From positions 1 through 58,391 of the forward strand of contig DOOI01000091.1 in the NCBI GenBank assembly GCA_003512825.1: a stretch of 58,391 bases of DNA, given 5' to 3'. Origin of the DNA: Paracoccaceae bacterium (GTDB taxonomy: Bacteria; Pseudomonadota; Alphaproteobacteria; Rhodobacterales; Rhodobacteraceae). Positions 17,615 to 26,735 of the stretch are shown piece by piece (position 1 is the stretch's first letter; every line of letters begins with the position of its first letter). A program made the position numbers and the translations under genes. Under the pieces are notes generated by a model, which did not search any database, was not told where the DNA came from, and saw nothing but the letters and a program-made list of their open reading frames with translations.

Positions 17615-18007
17615 ATGAGTTTGCTCGATGCGGCCCGCTTGGTGCGGGAAAATGCCTATGTGCCCTATTCACGGTTCAAGGTTGGAGCGGCGGTGCGGAC
17701 GACGTCGGGCGCTGTGTATGTTGGGTGCAATGTAGAAAATGTGGCCTATCCCGAGGGCACCTGCGCGGAAGCGGGGGCGATTGCGGCGATGGTGGCGGCT
17801 GGCGAGACAGCAATAGCGGAGGTTTGTGTGATTGCCGATTGCCCAACGCCTGTGACCCCATGTGGAGGATGTCGGCAGAAATTGGCGGAATTCGGCGGCA
17901 AGGATGTTCCGGTCCGTCTGACGACAACAGATGGGGCGGAATGGATGACCACCATCGGGGAGTTGTTGCCCGGGGCGTTTGATCGCACACAAATGGAGCG
18001 TAGCTGA
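17615..18007 (+). CDS. cdd: Cytidine deaminase
   Basis: Converts cytidine and deoxycytidine to uridine and deoxyuridine. At 130 residues it is the short tetrameric type. The catalytic C50-A51-E52 (GTCAEAGAI) and the zinc pair C83-x2-C86 (TPCGGCRQ) are present, as is the N-terminal substrate motif YVPYSRFKVGAAV. It is the second gene of the salvage operon; its stop overlaps the deoA start by one base (TGATG). Confidence 0.96.
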   Translation: MSLLDAARLVRENAYVPYSRFKVGAAVRTTSGAVYVGCNVENVAYPEGTCAEAGAIAAMVAAGETAIAEVCVIADCPTPVTPCGGCRQKLAEFGGKDVPVRLTTTDGAEWMTTIGELLPGAFDRTQMERS

Positions 18008-19311
18008 TGGATGCGCGCAGGATTTTGACCAAAATGCGCGACGGCGCGTCGCTTAGCCAAGACGAGTTGCGCTGGTTTGCCAAGGGGCTAGCGGATGGCG
18101 GCGTTTCCGCGGCGCAGGCCGGGGCCTTTGCCATGGCTGTTGTCCTCAAGGGGTTGGGGGAAGAGGGGCGTTTGGCGCTGACCCAAGCGATGCGGGATTC
18201 GGGAAAGGTGTTGAAATGGGCGCTAGATCGCCCGGTTTTGGACAAGCATTCCACAGGTGGCGTGGGGGATTGTGTTTCTTTGGTATTGGCCCCGGCCTTG
18301 GCGGCGTGTGGCGCTGCGGTGCCGATGATTTCGGGGCGTGGCCTTGGCCACACGGGCGGCACGCTCGACAAGTTGGAGGCGATCCCGGGCTTTCAGACCG
18401 GGATGGAAGAGGCCCGGTTTCGCGAGGTGGTTGGCAATGTCGGATGTGCGATTGTGTCGGCTTCTGCCGATATCGCCCCGGCGGACAAGCGGCTCTACGC
18501 GGTGCGTGATGTGACGGGGACGGTGGAGAGTATTGACCTTATCACGGCATCGATCTTGTCGAAAAAGCTGGCGGCTGGATTGGATGGCTTGGTGCTGGAT
18601 GTGAAGTCTGGCTCGGGGGCGTTTATGGGGTCGGATGAGGCGGCGCGATCTTTGGCGCGCGCGCTCGTTGATGTGGCGCGGGCTGCTGGATGCCGGGCGT
18701 CGGCGTTGATCACGGATATGAATCAACCCTTGGCACCAGAAGCGGGTAATGCGCTGGAAGTGGCGGCTTCTATGCGCGTTTTGACCGGGCAAGTGACCGG
18801 GCCTCTGCATGATCTGACGGCGGTCTTGGGGGGGCTGGCTTTGGCTGAAGCGGGATTGGCAGCAGATTTGGAAGCTGGGGCGGCGGCCATTGCGGATGCG
18901 ATTGCGGATGGGCGCGCAGCAGAGACGTTTGGTCGGATGGTGGCCGCGCAAGGAGGGCCTGTGCGATTTGTCGAGGATTGGGCGCGGTTTTTGCCAGAAG
19001 CGAATGTGATCCGGGAGATTTCGGCGGAGCGAGCAGGCTTTGTCAGCGCGATGGATGTGCATGCGTTGGGGCTGATTGTGGTCGGGTTGGGTGGTGGCCG
19101 TCAGGTTGAGGGTGATCGGGTCAACCCATCGGTGGGGCTGTCGGATATTGCGCCATTGGGAACTTGGGTGGAGAAGGGCCAGCCTTTGGCGCGGGTTCAC
19201 GCCGTGCGGGAGGCGCAGGCGACCGAAGCGGTTGCCTCACTGCGCCGGGCGGTCACGCTGGCGGAGAATGCGCCTGTGGTGCCAGATTTGATCCGCGAGC
19301 GGATTGGCTGA
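18007..19311 (+). CDS. deoA: Thymidine phosphorylase
   Basis: Phosphorolysis of thymidine and deoxyuridine to base and deoxyribose 1-phosphate. 434 residues with the pyrimidine phosphorylase signature KHSTGGVGD (phosphate-binding), MISGRGLGHTGGTLDKLE, and the glycine-rich VKSGSGAFM. The product deoxyribose 1-phosphate is the substrate of the next gene product, DeoB. The deoA stop and deoB ATG overlap by one base. Confidence 0.97.
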   Translation: MDARRILTKMRDGASLSQDELRWFAKGLADGGVSAAQAGAFAMAVVLKGLGEEGRLALTQAMRDSGKVLKWALDRPVLDKHSTGGVGDCVSLVLAPALAACGAAVPMISGRGLGHTGGTLDKLEAIPGFQTGMEEARFREVVGNVGCAIVSASADIAPADKRLYAVRDVTGTVESIDLITASILSKKLAAGLDGLVLDVKSGSGAFMGSDEAARSLARALVDVARAAGCRASALITDMNQPLAPEAGNALEVAASMRVLTGQVTGPLHDLTAVLGGLALAEAGLAADLEAGAAAIADAIADGRAAETFGRMVAAQGGPVRFVEDWARFLPEANVIREISAERAGFVSAMDVHALGLIVVGLGGGRQVEGDRVNPSVGLSDIAPLGTWVEKGQPLARVHAVREAQATEAVASLRRAVTLAENAPVVPDLIRERIG

Positions 19312-20519
19312 TGACCCGAGCCTTTCTGGTGGTGATGGACAGTGCCGGGATTGGCGGCGCGCCGGATGCCGAGACGTTTTTCAATGAGACCCGTCCTGAT
19401 CTGGGTGCGAATACTCTTGGGCATATCGCGCAGGCCTGCGCTATGGGGCGCGCTGACGAGGGGCGCAGCGGGCCTTTGAAGCTGCCTCATCTCGTGGGTT
19501 TGGGGCTTGGGTCGGCGATTGAGTTGGCATCTGGGATGAAGGCACCGGGGCTTGAGGCACCTCCGACGGGCGCGTGGGGCGCGGCGACGGAAGTGAGCCG
19601 GGGAAAAGATACCCCGTCGGGGCATTGGGAATTGGCGGGTGTGCCAGTGCCATGGGATTGGCATTATTTTAGCAATGTGACGCAGTCGTTTCCGCCAGAT
19701 TTGGTGCGCTTGGTTTCCCAGACGGCCGGGACAGAAGGAATATTGGGCAATTGTCATGCCCCGGGCACGGCGATCATTGAGCGTTTGGGGGCAGAGCATC
19801 TGACGACGGGTTGGCCGATTTGTTACACCTCTGCGGATAGTGTGTTTCAAATCGCCGCGCATGAGACGCAGTTCGGATTGGAGCGGCTTTATGCCCTGTG
19901 TGAGGCGATGGCTCCGCATTTGCATGCGATGCGCGTGGGGCGGGTGATTGCACGGCCTTTCGTGGGTGTGCCGGGGAATTTTCAGCGCACGCAAAACCGC
20001 CACGATTACGCGATAGCACCGCCTGCACCCACGCTTTGCGATTGGGTGACGGGGGCTGGGCGATCTGTGCATGCTGTTGGGAAAATTGGTGATATTTTCT
20101 CCATGCGTGGGATCACCGATGTGGCGAAGGGCAATGACGCCACTTTGATGAGGGCGCTTGCACATTTGGTGGAGGAGGCGGACGAGGGGGCGCTGGTCTT
20201 TGCGAATTTTGTAGAATTTGACAGCCTTTATGGACATCGCCGGGATGTGGCGGGCTATGCGCGAGCTTTAGAGTGGTTTGATCGCGAAATTGGGCGAGTG
20301 ATGGCGCGGCTGCGGCCCGGCGATTTGATGATCTTGACCGCAGATCACGGCAATGATCCGACGTGGAGCGGCACGGATCACACACGGGAGCGGGTGGCTG
20401 TGCTGGCAAAGGGCCTTGGAGCACGGAGCTTGGGGCTGGTGGGGTTTGCGGATGTCGCTGCGAGTGTCGCAGCGCATTTGGGGGTGCCTGCGGAGGGGCC
20501 CGGAAGGAGTTTCCTATGA
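19311..20519 (+). CDS. deoB: Phosphopentomutase
   Basis: Moves phosphate between C1 and C5 of ribose or deoxyribose, linking nucleoside phosphorolysis to central metabolism. 402 residues of the alkaline phosphatase superfamily: metal ligand D9 in VVMDSAGIGG, GKDTPSGHWE with the phosphorylated Thr region, GKIGDIFSMRG, and the C-terminal TADHGNDPTWSGTDHTRE metal cluster. Its stop overlaps the add ATG (ATGA). Confidence 0.97.
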   Translation: MTRAFLVVMDSAGIGGAPDAETFFNETRPDLGANTLGHIAQACAMGRADEGRSGPLKLPHLVGLGLGSAIELASGMKAPGLEAPPTGAWGAATEVSRGKDTPSGHWELAGVPVPWDWHYFSNVTQSFPPDLVRLVSQTAGTEGILGNCHAPGTAIIERLGAEHLTTGWPICYTSADSVFQIAAHETQFGLERLYALCEAMAPHLHAMRVGRVIARPFVGVPGNFQRTQNRHDYAIAPPAPTLCDWVTGAGRSVHAVGKIGDIFSMRGITDVAKGNDATLMRALAHLVEEADEGALVFANFVEFDSLYGHRRDVAGYARALEWFDREIGRVMARLRPGDLMILTADHGNDPTWSGTDHTRERVAVLAKGLGARSLGLVGFADVAASVAAHLGVPAEGPGRSFL

Positions 20520-21505
20520 CGTGGCGTGCATTGCCCAAGGTTGAGTTGCATCTTCATCTGGAAGGCGCAGCGCCACCGGAGTTTATTCGGGGATTGGCGA
20601 AGGAGAAAAGGATCGATCTTTCGAAAATTTTCGCACAGGACGGCAGCTATGCCTATCGTGACTTCGTGCATTTTTTGTCGGTCTACGAGGCGGCAACCTC
20701 GGTTTTGAAATCGCCGGAGGATTTCAAGCGATTGACGCTGGCTGTGTTGGAAGAAAGCGCCTCGGAGGGGGTGGTTTATTCCGAGACGTTTTTATCTCCG
20801 GATTTCTGCGGTGGGCGCGATTTGGTGGCGTGGCGGGAATATCTGGCGGCTATGGCCGAAGCGGCAGATGAGGCGGATGCAAAATTTGGTATTACACTCA
20901 AGGGGATCGTGACGTGTATTCGACATTTTGGCCCCGATAAAGCCCGCGAAACGGCGCGCTGTGCAGCGGAGACCAAGGGCGATTTTCTGCGAGGGTTCGG
21001 CATGGCGGGCGATGAGAATGTCGGCAAGCCCGGTGATTTCACATGGGCGTTTGATTGTGCCCGAGAGGCAGGATTGCGGCTGACTTCGCATGCCTGCGAG
21101 TGGCGTGGCCCGGATGAAGTGACGCAAACGCTTGATGCATTGAAGGTCGAGCGGATTGGGCATGGCGTGCGCGCCCATAGTGACGCGACGGTGATGGCGC
21201 GGGTGATTGACGAGGGTGTGGTGCTTGAAGTGTGTCCGCTGTCGAATGTGGTGCTGGGGGTATTTGCGGATATGGCCTCGCATCCGATAGAGCGCATGCG
21301 GGCGCAGGGGGTGAAGGTGACGGTATCCACGGATGACCCGCCGTTTTTCCACACCACGATGAGCAAGGAATATGCGGCGTTGGAGCAAGCTTTTGGTTGG
21401 GATGAGGCGGTGTTTGCCGAGATCAATAGCACGGCACTGGAGGCGGCTTTTTGTGATGCGGAGACCAAGGAAAAAATCGCGGCACGGCTGGCCAATGGGC
21501 GGTGA
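20516..21505 (+). CDS. add: Adenosine deaminase
   Basis: Converts adenosine to inosine (deoxyadenosine likewise). 329 residues with zinc ligands H12-x-H14 (ELHLHLEG), the conserved SHACEW, catalytic Glu/His region, and VSTDDPPFF. ATG 20516 follows GGAAGGAG and overlaps deoB by four bases. In several Roseobacters upp follows; none is present here. It is the last member of the salvage operon. Confidence 0.94.
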   Translation: MTWRALPKVELHLHLEGAAPPEFIRGLAKEKRIDLSKIFAQDGSYAYRDFVHFLSVYEAATSVLKSPEDFKRLTLAVLEESASEGVVYSETFLSPDFCGGRDLVAWREYLAAMAEAADEADAKFGITLKGIVTCIRHFGPDKARETARCAAETKGDFLRGFGMAGDENVGKPGDFTWAFDCAREAGLRLTSHACEWRGPDEVTQTLDALKVERIGHGVRAHSDATVMARVIDEGVVLEVCPLSNVVLGVFADMASHPIERMRAQGVKVTVSTDDPPFFHTTMSKEYAALEQAFGWDEAVFAEINSTALEAAFCDAETKEKIAARLANGR

Positions 21506-21608
21506 AGCACGCCGCATGCTGCGACGCCCTTACAAGATGGTGTGATGGTACGGAGCGCGAGGATGACAGGCTCTTTTGTTTGGCGCAGCTGCGCCGTATG
21601 AAGCGAGA

Positions 21609-22127
21609 ATGAGCATAGAGATCAGTATTGAGCATGACTGCTGGGACGACGCCGATTTGGCGGCGAAAGCCGAGGCGGCCTTTGCGGCGGTGATGGGGCA
21701 TTTTGGGTTGGAGGCAGAGGCGTTTGAGGTCTCGGTCTTGGGCTGTGATGATGCGCGGATTGCAGAATTGAATGCCGAGTTTCGCGGCAAGCCCACGCCC
21801 ACCAATGTGTTGTCTTGGCCCTCAGAAGAACGGGGGGCAGAGGCCGATGGTGAGATGCCAGATCTGCCCGAAGCAGATTTCGATGATCCGTTTGGAGCAG
21901 AGTTGGGCGATATCGCTATTGCCTATGAAACCTGTGCGCGCGAAGCCGCCGAGGCGGGAAAAAGCGTTGAGGCCCATGTGCTGCATTTGCTGGTGCATGG
22001 GGTTTTGCACCTGCTGGGATTCGATCACATCCGTGACAAGGATGCCACCCTTATGGAGGGTATCGAGACGGAGATACTTGGCAAGATGGGGGTCGCTGAC
22101 CCATATAGGGAAGAGGACGGGGTTTGA
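21609..22127 (+). CDS. ybeY: Endoribonuclease YbeY (rRNA maturation factor)
   Basis: Zinc-dependent factor for 16S rRNA 3' maturation and ribosome quality control. 172 residues; the three-histidine motif HGVLHLLGFDH is intact, as are the ELNAEFRGKPTPTNVLSW and GDIAIAYE segments. ATG 21609 begins MSIEISIEHDCW; the ribosome site (AAGCGAGA) is weak. phoH, which usually precedes ybeY, is absent; the salvage operon takes its place. A GGCGCAGCTGCGCC palindrome lies at 21582-21595 in the leader. Confidence 0.95.
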   Translation: MSIEISIEHDCWDDADLAAKAEAAFAAVMGHFGLEAEAFEVSVLGCDDARIAELNAEFRGKPTPTNVLSWPSEERGAEADGEMPDLPEADFDDPFGAELGDIAIAYETCAREAAEAGKSVEAHVLHLLVHGVLHLLGFDHIRDKDATLMEGIETEILGKMGVADPYREEDGV

Positions 22128-22150
22128 CCTCGCCACCACGGAAAGGACAC

Positions 22151-23047
22151 ATGGGCGATACGATCGAAGGCTCGTTGGGTGCGGCGCAAAGCGCGCAGCC
22201 TGAAGAGACGGCAGAGAGTAAGCGGGGGAGAGGATTTTTCCGCCGTATTATTGGGGCCTTGAGCCCATCGGACACCGGAGAGCAGGTGCCGCAGCATCAA
22301 CCGCGGATGGCCACAGGCACGCCGCATGGTTTGGTGAACTTGCGGCGTATGCGGGTGGAGGATGTGGCGATTCCGAAAGCCGACATTGTGGCGGTTCCCA
22401 TGGGAATTACCCGTGATGAACTGGTTGAGGTGTTTCGCGAGAGCGGGATGACGCGTTTGCCTGTGTTCAAAGGCACTTTGGACAGTCCTCAGGGGCTGAT
22501 CCATTTGAAAGATTTTGCGCTCAAACACGGCTTTAATGGCGCGGGCGCGCCTAAGTTTTCGTTGAAAACAATGCTGCGGCCCTTGTTGTTTGTGCCGCCC
22601 TCCATGTCGATCGGTGTTCTGTTGCAAAAGATGCAGAGCGAACGGCGGCATATGGCGTTGGTGATCGACGAATACGGTGGCGTGGATGGTTTGGTGACGA
22701 TTGAGGATTTGATCGAGCAGGTGATTGGCGAGATCGAAGACGAACACGATACCGAAGACGACAGCTATTGGGTGCAAGAGAAGCCCGGGCAGTGGTTGGC
22801 CTTGTCCAAGACGCCTTTGGAAGAGTTTGAGGCCGAGATCGGGCGATCGCTTACCGAGCATGAAGATGTGGATGAGGAAGAGATCGATACTTTGGGCGGT
22901 TTGGTGTTCATGCTTGCAGGCCGGGTGCCAGCGCGTGGAGAGGTGGTGAAGCACCCCTCTGGACCAGAGTTTGAAGTGGTCGATGCCGATCCCCGCCGGA
23001 TCAAGCGGTTGCGCGTCAGGTTGACCGGGGGGCGGGATGCCGCCTGA
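22151..23047 (+). CDS. corC: CBS-domain protein of the CorC/HlyC family
   Basis: Cytosolic protein linked to magnesium/cobalt efflux or membrane homeostasis. 298 residues: two CBS motifs (about 70-195; MRVEDVAIPKADIVAVP and HMALVIDEYGGVDGLVTIED) and a C-terminal CorC_HlyC domain (about 210-295; DTLGGLVFMLAGRVP). It lacks the N-terminal DUF21 membrane domain, like E. coli CorC. ATG 22151 follows AAAGGA. It overlaps lnt by 11 bases, keeping the conserved ybeY-corC-lnt order. Confidence 0.93.
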   Translation: MGDTIEGSLGAAQSAQPEETAESKRGRGFFRRIIGALSPSDTGEQVPQHQPRMATGTPHGLVNLRRMRVEDVAIPKADIVAVPMGITRDELVEVFRESGMTRLPVFKGTLDSPQGLIHLKDFALKHGFNGAGAPKFSLKTMLRPLLFVPPSMSIGVLLQKMQSERRHMALVIDEYGGVDGLVTIEDLIEQVIGEIEDEHDTEDDSYWVQEKPGQWLALSKTPLEEFEAEIGRSLTEHEDVDEEEIDTLGGLVFMLAGRVPARGEVVKHPSGPEFEVVDADPRRIKRLRVRLTGGRDAA

Positions 23048-24560
23048 AACACGCGGCGGCGCTTGGTGGCGGGGTGTGCCCGCGACTTTGGCGTTGTCGG
23101 CGGGCGCTGGGGCGATTGCAGCTTTGGGTCAGGCTCCCCTTTTGTGGGAGCCTGCACTGTTTTTGGGGATTGCGGCGGCGGTTTGGCTTTGGGGACAGGC
23201 GCGGACATTGGCCCGAGCTGCTTGGATCGGTTGGGGGTTTGGCGCCGGGTATTTTGCCTTGGCGCTGATGTGGATTGTCGAGCCTTTCTTGATTGAGCCA
23301 GAGCGCTATGGCTGGATGGCGCCCTTTGCTTTGGTGTTTATGGCTGGCGGATTGGCATTGTTTTGGGCACTCGGCTTTGCCTTGGCATGGAGATTGGCCA
23401 AGCGGGGCGTGGGTGGTGTGCTCCAGTCTGCGCTGGCCTTTGCGGGGGCGATGGGGGCGGCAGAACTACTGCGCGCCTATGCTTTCACCGGGTTTCCATG
23501 GGCAATGCTGGCGCATGGTCTGATCGGCGCTTGGGTCGCTCAGGGGGCTGCCTATGTGGGTGTGCATGGGGTGCAATTGGCATTGGTGCTGACGGTGGCT
23601 TTGGCGGTTTTGGCACGTGGATGGGCCTTGCGGTTTGGGGCTTTGTTGATTTTGGCGGGCGCTTTGCTGCCGTTACCCGGCGCGCGTAGCACACCCGGTG
23701 CAGATGCACCGGTGATCCGGTTGGTTCAGCCCAACGCAACGCAGCGCCTGAAGTGGGACCCGGAGATGGCGCGGGTGTTTTATGACCGTCAAATCCGATT
23801 TTCTGCAGAGGGACGCGCGGCAAATCTGCCACGACCAGATCTGGTGATTTGGCCGGAGACGGCGGTGCCGATCCTGCTGGAGGATGCGGGGCCAATGCTG
23901 GCGCAGATTGGGGCGGCAGTGGGTGCGCCCGTGCTTTTGGGCATTCAGCGCTTTGAGGGCATGCGTTTGATGAATTCGGCGCTGGTGATTGGGCCAGATG
24001 GGGCGCAGCGCGGGCTGTATGACAAGCATCATTTGGTGCCTTTTGGCGAATATGTGCCCTTTGGCGATCTGATGGCGAAGTTTGGAATCTATGGTTTCGC
24101 GGCGTCCGAAGGGCAGGGATATTCAGCCGGGCCGGGGCCGCTCTTGCTGGATCTGGGGCCGAAGATTGGTCGTGCCCTGCCGTTGATTTGTTATGAAGCG
24201 GTGTTTCCTCAGGATGTGAACGCGGCACCAGAGCGGCCTGACCTGTTGGTGCAGATCACCAATGACGGCTGGTTTGGCGAAATCTCGGGCCCCTATCAAC
24301 ATCTGGTGCAAGCACGGTTTCGCGCCATTGAGCAGGGGCTGCCAATGGTGCGGGTGGCCAATACGGGTGTCTCGGCGATGATTGATCCGCAGGGTCGTGT
24401 GACGGCAGAGATAGGGTTGAACACCGCAGGTTGGGTGGATGCCGCTTTGTCTGAGCCAAAGGGGCCGACGCTATATGGGCGCACGGGCGATTGGGCAATT
24501 GCGGCTGTGGTTCTTTTGCTCCTATCGGCCATGTTTCTAAGGGGACGGCGATTGACCTGA
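23037..24560 (+). CDS. lnt: Apolipoprotein N-acyltransferase
   Basis: Inner-membrane enzyme adding the third acyl chain to lipoproteins. 507 residues: hydrophobic N-terminal segments to about residue 215, then a nitrilase-type domain with the Glu (VIWPETAVP), Lys ([15 protein letters not shown]) and Cys (LICYEAVFP) catalytic triad, and a final membrane segment ([14 protein letters not shown]). The ATG lies inside the end of corC, implying translational coupling. Confidence 0.95.
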   Translation: MPPETRGGAWWRGVPATLALSAGAGAIAALGQAPLLWEPALFLGIAAAVWLWGQARTLARAAWIGWGFGAGYFALALMWIVEPFLIEPERYGWMAPFALVFMAGGLALFWALGFALAWRLAKRGVGGVLQSALAFAGAMGAAELLRAYAFTGFPWAMLAHGLIGAWVAQGAAYVGVHGVQLALVLTVALAVLARGWALRFGALLILAGALLPLPGARSTPGADAPVIRLVQPNATQRLKWDPEMARVFYDRQIRFSAEGRAANLPRPDLVIWPETAVPILLEDAGPMLAQIGAAVGAPVLLGIQRFEGMRLMNSALVIGPDGAQRGLYDKHHLVPFGEYVPFGDLMAKFGIYGFAASEGQGYSAGPGPLLLDLGPKIGRALPLICYEAVFPQDVNAAPERPDLLVQITNDGWFGEISGPYQHLVQARFRAIEQGLPMVRVANTGVSAMIDPQGRVTAEIGLNTAGWVDAALSEPKGPTLYGRTGDWAIAAVVLLLLSAMFLRGRRLT

Positions 24561-24591
24561 GAGGTCGAGAAGCATAACGACGGCAACAGTC

Positions 24592-24637
24592 CCGGCACAA
24601 CGGCTTCCTGGCGTGGCGGGCTCACCCCAATGGAGCA
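24592..24637 (+). promoter_or_regulatory. SAM/SAH riboswitch in the metK leader
   Basis: The leader carries CACAACGGCTTCCTGGCGTG (24596-24615) followed by AATGGAGCA (24629-24637), the conserved core of the SAM/SAH riboswitch class described upstream of metK in Rhodobacterales. The first part forms stem P1 (CCG-CAC with GTG-CGG). GCTTCC in the loop can pair with GGAGC, which is the metK Shine-Dalgarno sequence, giving the H-type pseudoknot that hides the ribosome site when S-adenosylmethionine or S-adenosylhomocysteine is bound. The metK ATG is 6 bases downstream. Confidence 0.92.
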
Positions 24638-24642
24638 TTTTC

Positions 24643-25809
24643 ATGTCTAGACAGAATTACATCTTCACCTCGGAATCCGTCTCCGAAGGGCATCCTGATA
24701 AAGTATGTGACCGTATTTCGGATGCTGTGCTTGACGCATTCCTGAGTGAAGAACCCAATGCGCGCGTGGCGTGCGAGACTTTCGCCACGACCAACCGGGT
24801 TGTTGTGGGTGGCGAGGTTGGTCTTTCGTCGAAAGAAAAAACCAAGGCCATGCTGGAGAAGGTCGAGGGAATCGTGCGCGATTGCGTGCGCGATATCGGC
24901 TATGAACAGAAGAAATTCCACTGGGAAAAAATCCGGGTGCATAACTATTTGCACCAGCAATCGGCACATATCGCGCAGGGCGTGGACCGTGACGGTGCAG
25001 GCGATCAGGGCATCATGTTTGGCTATGCTTGCCAGGAGTCGCCCGCGCTGATGCCTGCGCCTATTCAATATGCCCATGCGATTTTGCGCCGTTTGGCCGA
25101 AGTGCGGAAAAATGGCACGGAGCCGACACTTGGGCCGGACGCCAAGTCGCAGCTTTCGCTGCGCTATGTTGACGGGAAGCCTGTCGAGGTGACTTCGATC
25201 GTGCTCTCGACGCAGCATGCGTTCAAGCGCCAGACCTCGAAAGTGATCCGCGGTATTGTGGAGCCCTATATTCGCGAAACTTTGCCCGAGGGCTGGATCA
25301 CGAAAAACACCGAATGGCATGTGAACCCAACAGGCACCTTCGTGATTGGCGGGCCGGATGGCGATGCGGGTTTGACGGGTCGGAAGATCATCGTTGATAC
25401 CTATGGTGGAGCGGCTCCGCATGGCGGGGGGGCGTTCTCGGGGAAAGATCCGACAAAGGTAGATCGCTCGGCGGCTTATGCCGCGCGCTATTTGGCGAAG
25501 AACGTCGTGGCGGCTGGTTTGGCGGAGCGTTGCACGATTCAGGTTTCCTATGCGATTGGCGTGGCCAAGCCTTTGTCGATCTATGTGGATACGCATGGAA
25601 CAGGCGCGATTGAAGCGGCGGCGATTGAGGCGGCTATTCCCAAGGTCATGGATCTGACGCCACGCGGTATTCGTGAGACGCTGCAATTGAACCGTGCGAT
25701 CTATCAGCGGACGGCGGCGTATGGCCATTTTGGCCGTGATCCTGAGGCGGACGGTGGTTTCTCGTGGGAAAAGATCGATCTGGTTGAGGCGCTTAAAAAG
25801 GCGATGTGA
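24643..25809 (+). CDS. metK: S-adenosylmethionine synthetase
   Basis: Makes SAM from ATP and methionine. 388 residues; motifs [32 protein letters not shown] and [19 protein letters not shown] are intact. ATG 24643 is 6 bases beyond the GGAG of the riboswitch, so translation is expected to fall when SAM or SAH is high. The stop overlaps the next gene's ATG by one base, so the unknown downstream gene is probably in the same transcript. Confidence 0.98.
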   Translation: MSRQNYIFTSESVSEGHPDKVCDRISDAVLDAFLSEEPNARVACETFATTNRVVVGGEVGLSSKEKTKAMLEKVEGIVRDCVRDIGYEQKKFHWEKIRVHNYLHQQSAHIAQGVDRDGAGDQGIMFGYACQESPALMPAPIQYAHAILRRLAEVRKNGTEPTLGPDAKSQLSLRYVDGKPVEVTSIVLSTQHAFKRQTSKVIRGIVEPYIRETLPEGWITKNTEWHVNPTGTFVIGGPDGDAGLTGRKIIVDTYGGAAPHGGGAFSGKDPTKVDRSAAYAARYLAKNVVAAGLAERCTIQVSYAIGVAKPLSIYVDTHGTGAIEAAAIEAAIPKVMDLTPRGIRETLQLNRAIYQRTAAYGHFGRDPEADGGFSWEKIDLVEALKKAM

Positions 25810-26564
25810 TGCGCTTTCTGCGCCGTATCTTTGGGGGCAAGCGGGGGAGATCCCTGCCTGCCCCTGTCTATTCCAACGAGACAACCATCCAGCTTGATGA
25901 GGTGACCATCACGCTCCCCAGTCGGGAGGAAATGGACCGACGTTTGAAAATGCAGTTCGCGGCATGGCAGGCGGAACTGGCCCGACTGGGTGGGGTCGCG
26001 CCAAAATCCATAACACGGGGCGATCTGGCGGCGGTCTTGCGGGCAAGGGGGTGGCAACGGGTGATCCGCGACGGCGCGACGGTCTTTTTGCGCGACGATG
26101 TGCGGGGTCGCGCGCGTATCATTCCAATGCTCAAGACGGTTAGTCCAACTTCGACAACGGCTCCTGATCAACGTCTGGAGTTGGTTTGTGCGCTCTGGCC
26201 GCAGGATTACTGGGCCGTGATTACGCAGATCGCAGGTTACGATTTCCCACCGCCCCTTGTTGAGATGGTTCGGGTTGATCGGCGTGGCTTTTACTTGACC
26301 CGGGTCGACCTTGACAGCGCGGTGTGCGAAGCCGAGGCAAAACTTGCGGCCGCAGATATTGGTCTGCATCTGGAGCAGGCGGCGGGATGGCTGCCCTCAC
26401 GGCCAGGGGCGTCGGGGCTGGTTCATCTGGCAGCGCTGGTTTTGCTGGGCGACACCAAACGGCTTGAATTCTATGCAGCCGATGCCAAGTCAGCGGGCTT
26501 TGCGCCTTTCATAGCGCCTGAAATGATTTCTCGTGCAGCGGGGCTGGCAGCGGATCGGGCGTGA
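25809..26564 (+). CDS. Protein of unknown function between metK and trmB
   Basis: 251 residues, not recognised. It starts with a basic stretch ([14 protein letters not shown]), has a charged helix around PSREEMDRRLKMQFAAWQAE, an RGWQRVIRDG strand-turn region in the first half and a more hydrophobic second half ending in repeated Ala-rich helices. No signal peptide or membrane span. The ATG overlaps the metK stop (TGATG); a GTG one codon earlier is possible. Being coupled to metK, it may share riboswitch control (inference). Confidence 0.7.
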   Translation: MRFLRRIFGGKRGRSLPAPVYSNETTIQLDEVTITLPSREEMDRRLKMQFAAWQAELARLGGVAPKSITRGDLAAVLRARGWQRVIRDGATVFLRDDVRGRARIIPMLKTVSPTSTTAPDQRLELVCALWPQDYWAVITQIAGYDFPPPLVEMVRVDRRGFYLTRVDLDSAVCEAEAKLAAADIGLHLEQAAGWLPSRPGASGLVHLAALVLLGDTKRLEFYAADAKSAGFAPFIAPEMISRAAGLAADRA

Positions 26565-26725
26565 GGAGTCTCGCACCACTTTTGCAGAAGCCGGGCAATC
26601 CCGTGTTCAGCACTGCGCGCCTATTGAAGGATGCGTGTTGCGGCACTGAGAATAACGTGGCTGTGCGGATTGTCAGCCTTGTCGCAAAGCGGGAGCCGAT
26701 TGCGCGCATGACATTGCTGCGATAG
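26561..26725 (+). CDS. Possible 54-residue small protein
   Basis: A GTG at 26561 overlaps the preceding stop (GTGA) and opens a frame through almost all of the gap before trmB, ending TAG at 26723-26725 next to the trmB ribosome site. The product begins MRSLAPLLQKPGNPVFSTAR and is basic (VAKREPIARMTLLR at the end). The overlap layout favours a gene; the poor ribosome site and lack of any recognisable family argue against. Confidence 0.22.
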   Translation: MRSLAPLLQKPGNPVFSTARLLKDACCGTENNVAVRIVSLVAKREPIARMTLLR

Positions 26726-26735
26726 GAGGCCGCGC

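Noticed and set aside
21582..21595. GGCGCAGCTGCGCC palindrome as a terminator for the salvage operon
   Set aside because: It has no following T run in either direction and could simply be a short dyad in the ybeY leader.
24552..24578. TTGACC with CATAAC as a metK promoter overlapping the lnt stop
   Set aside because: The spacer is only 15 bases and the -10 matches four of six; not strong enough to list.
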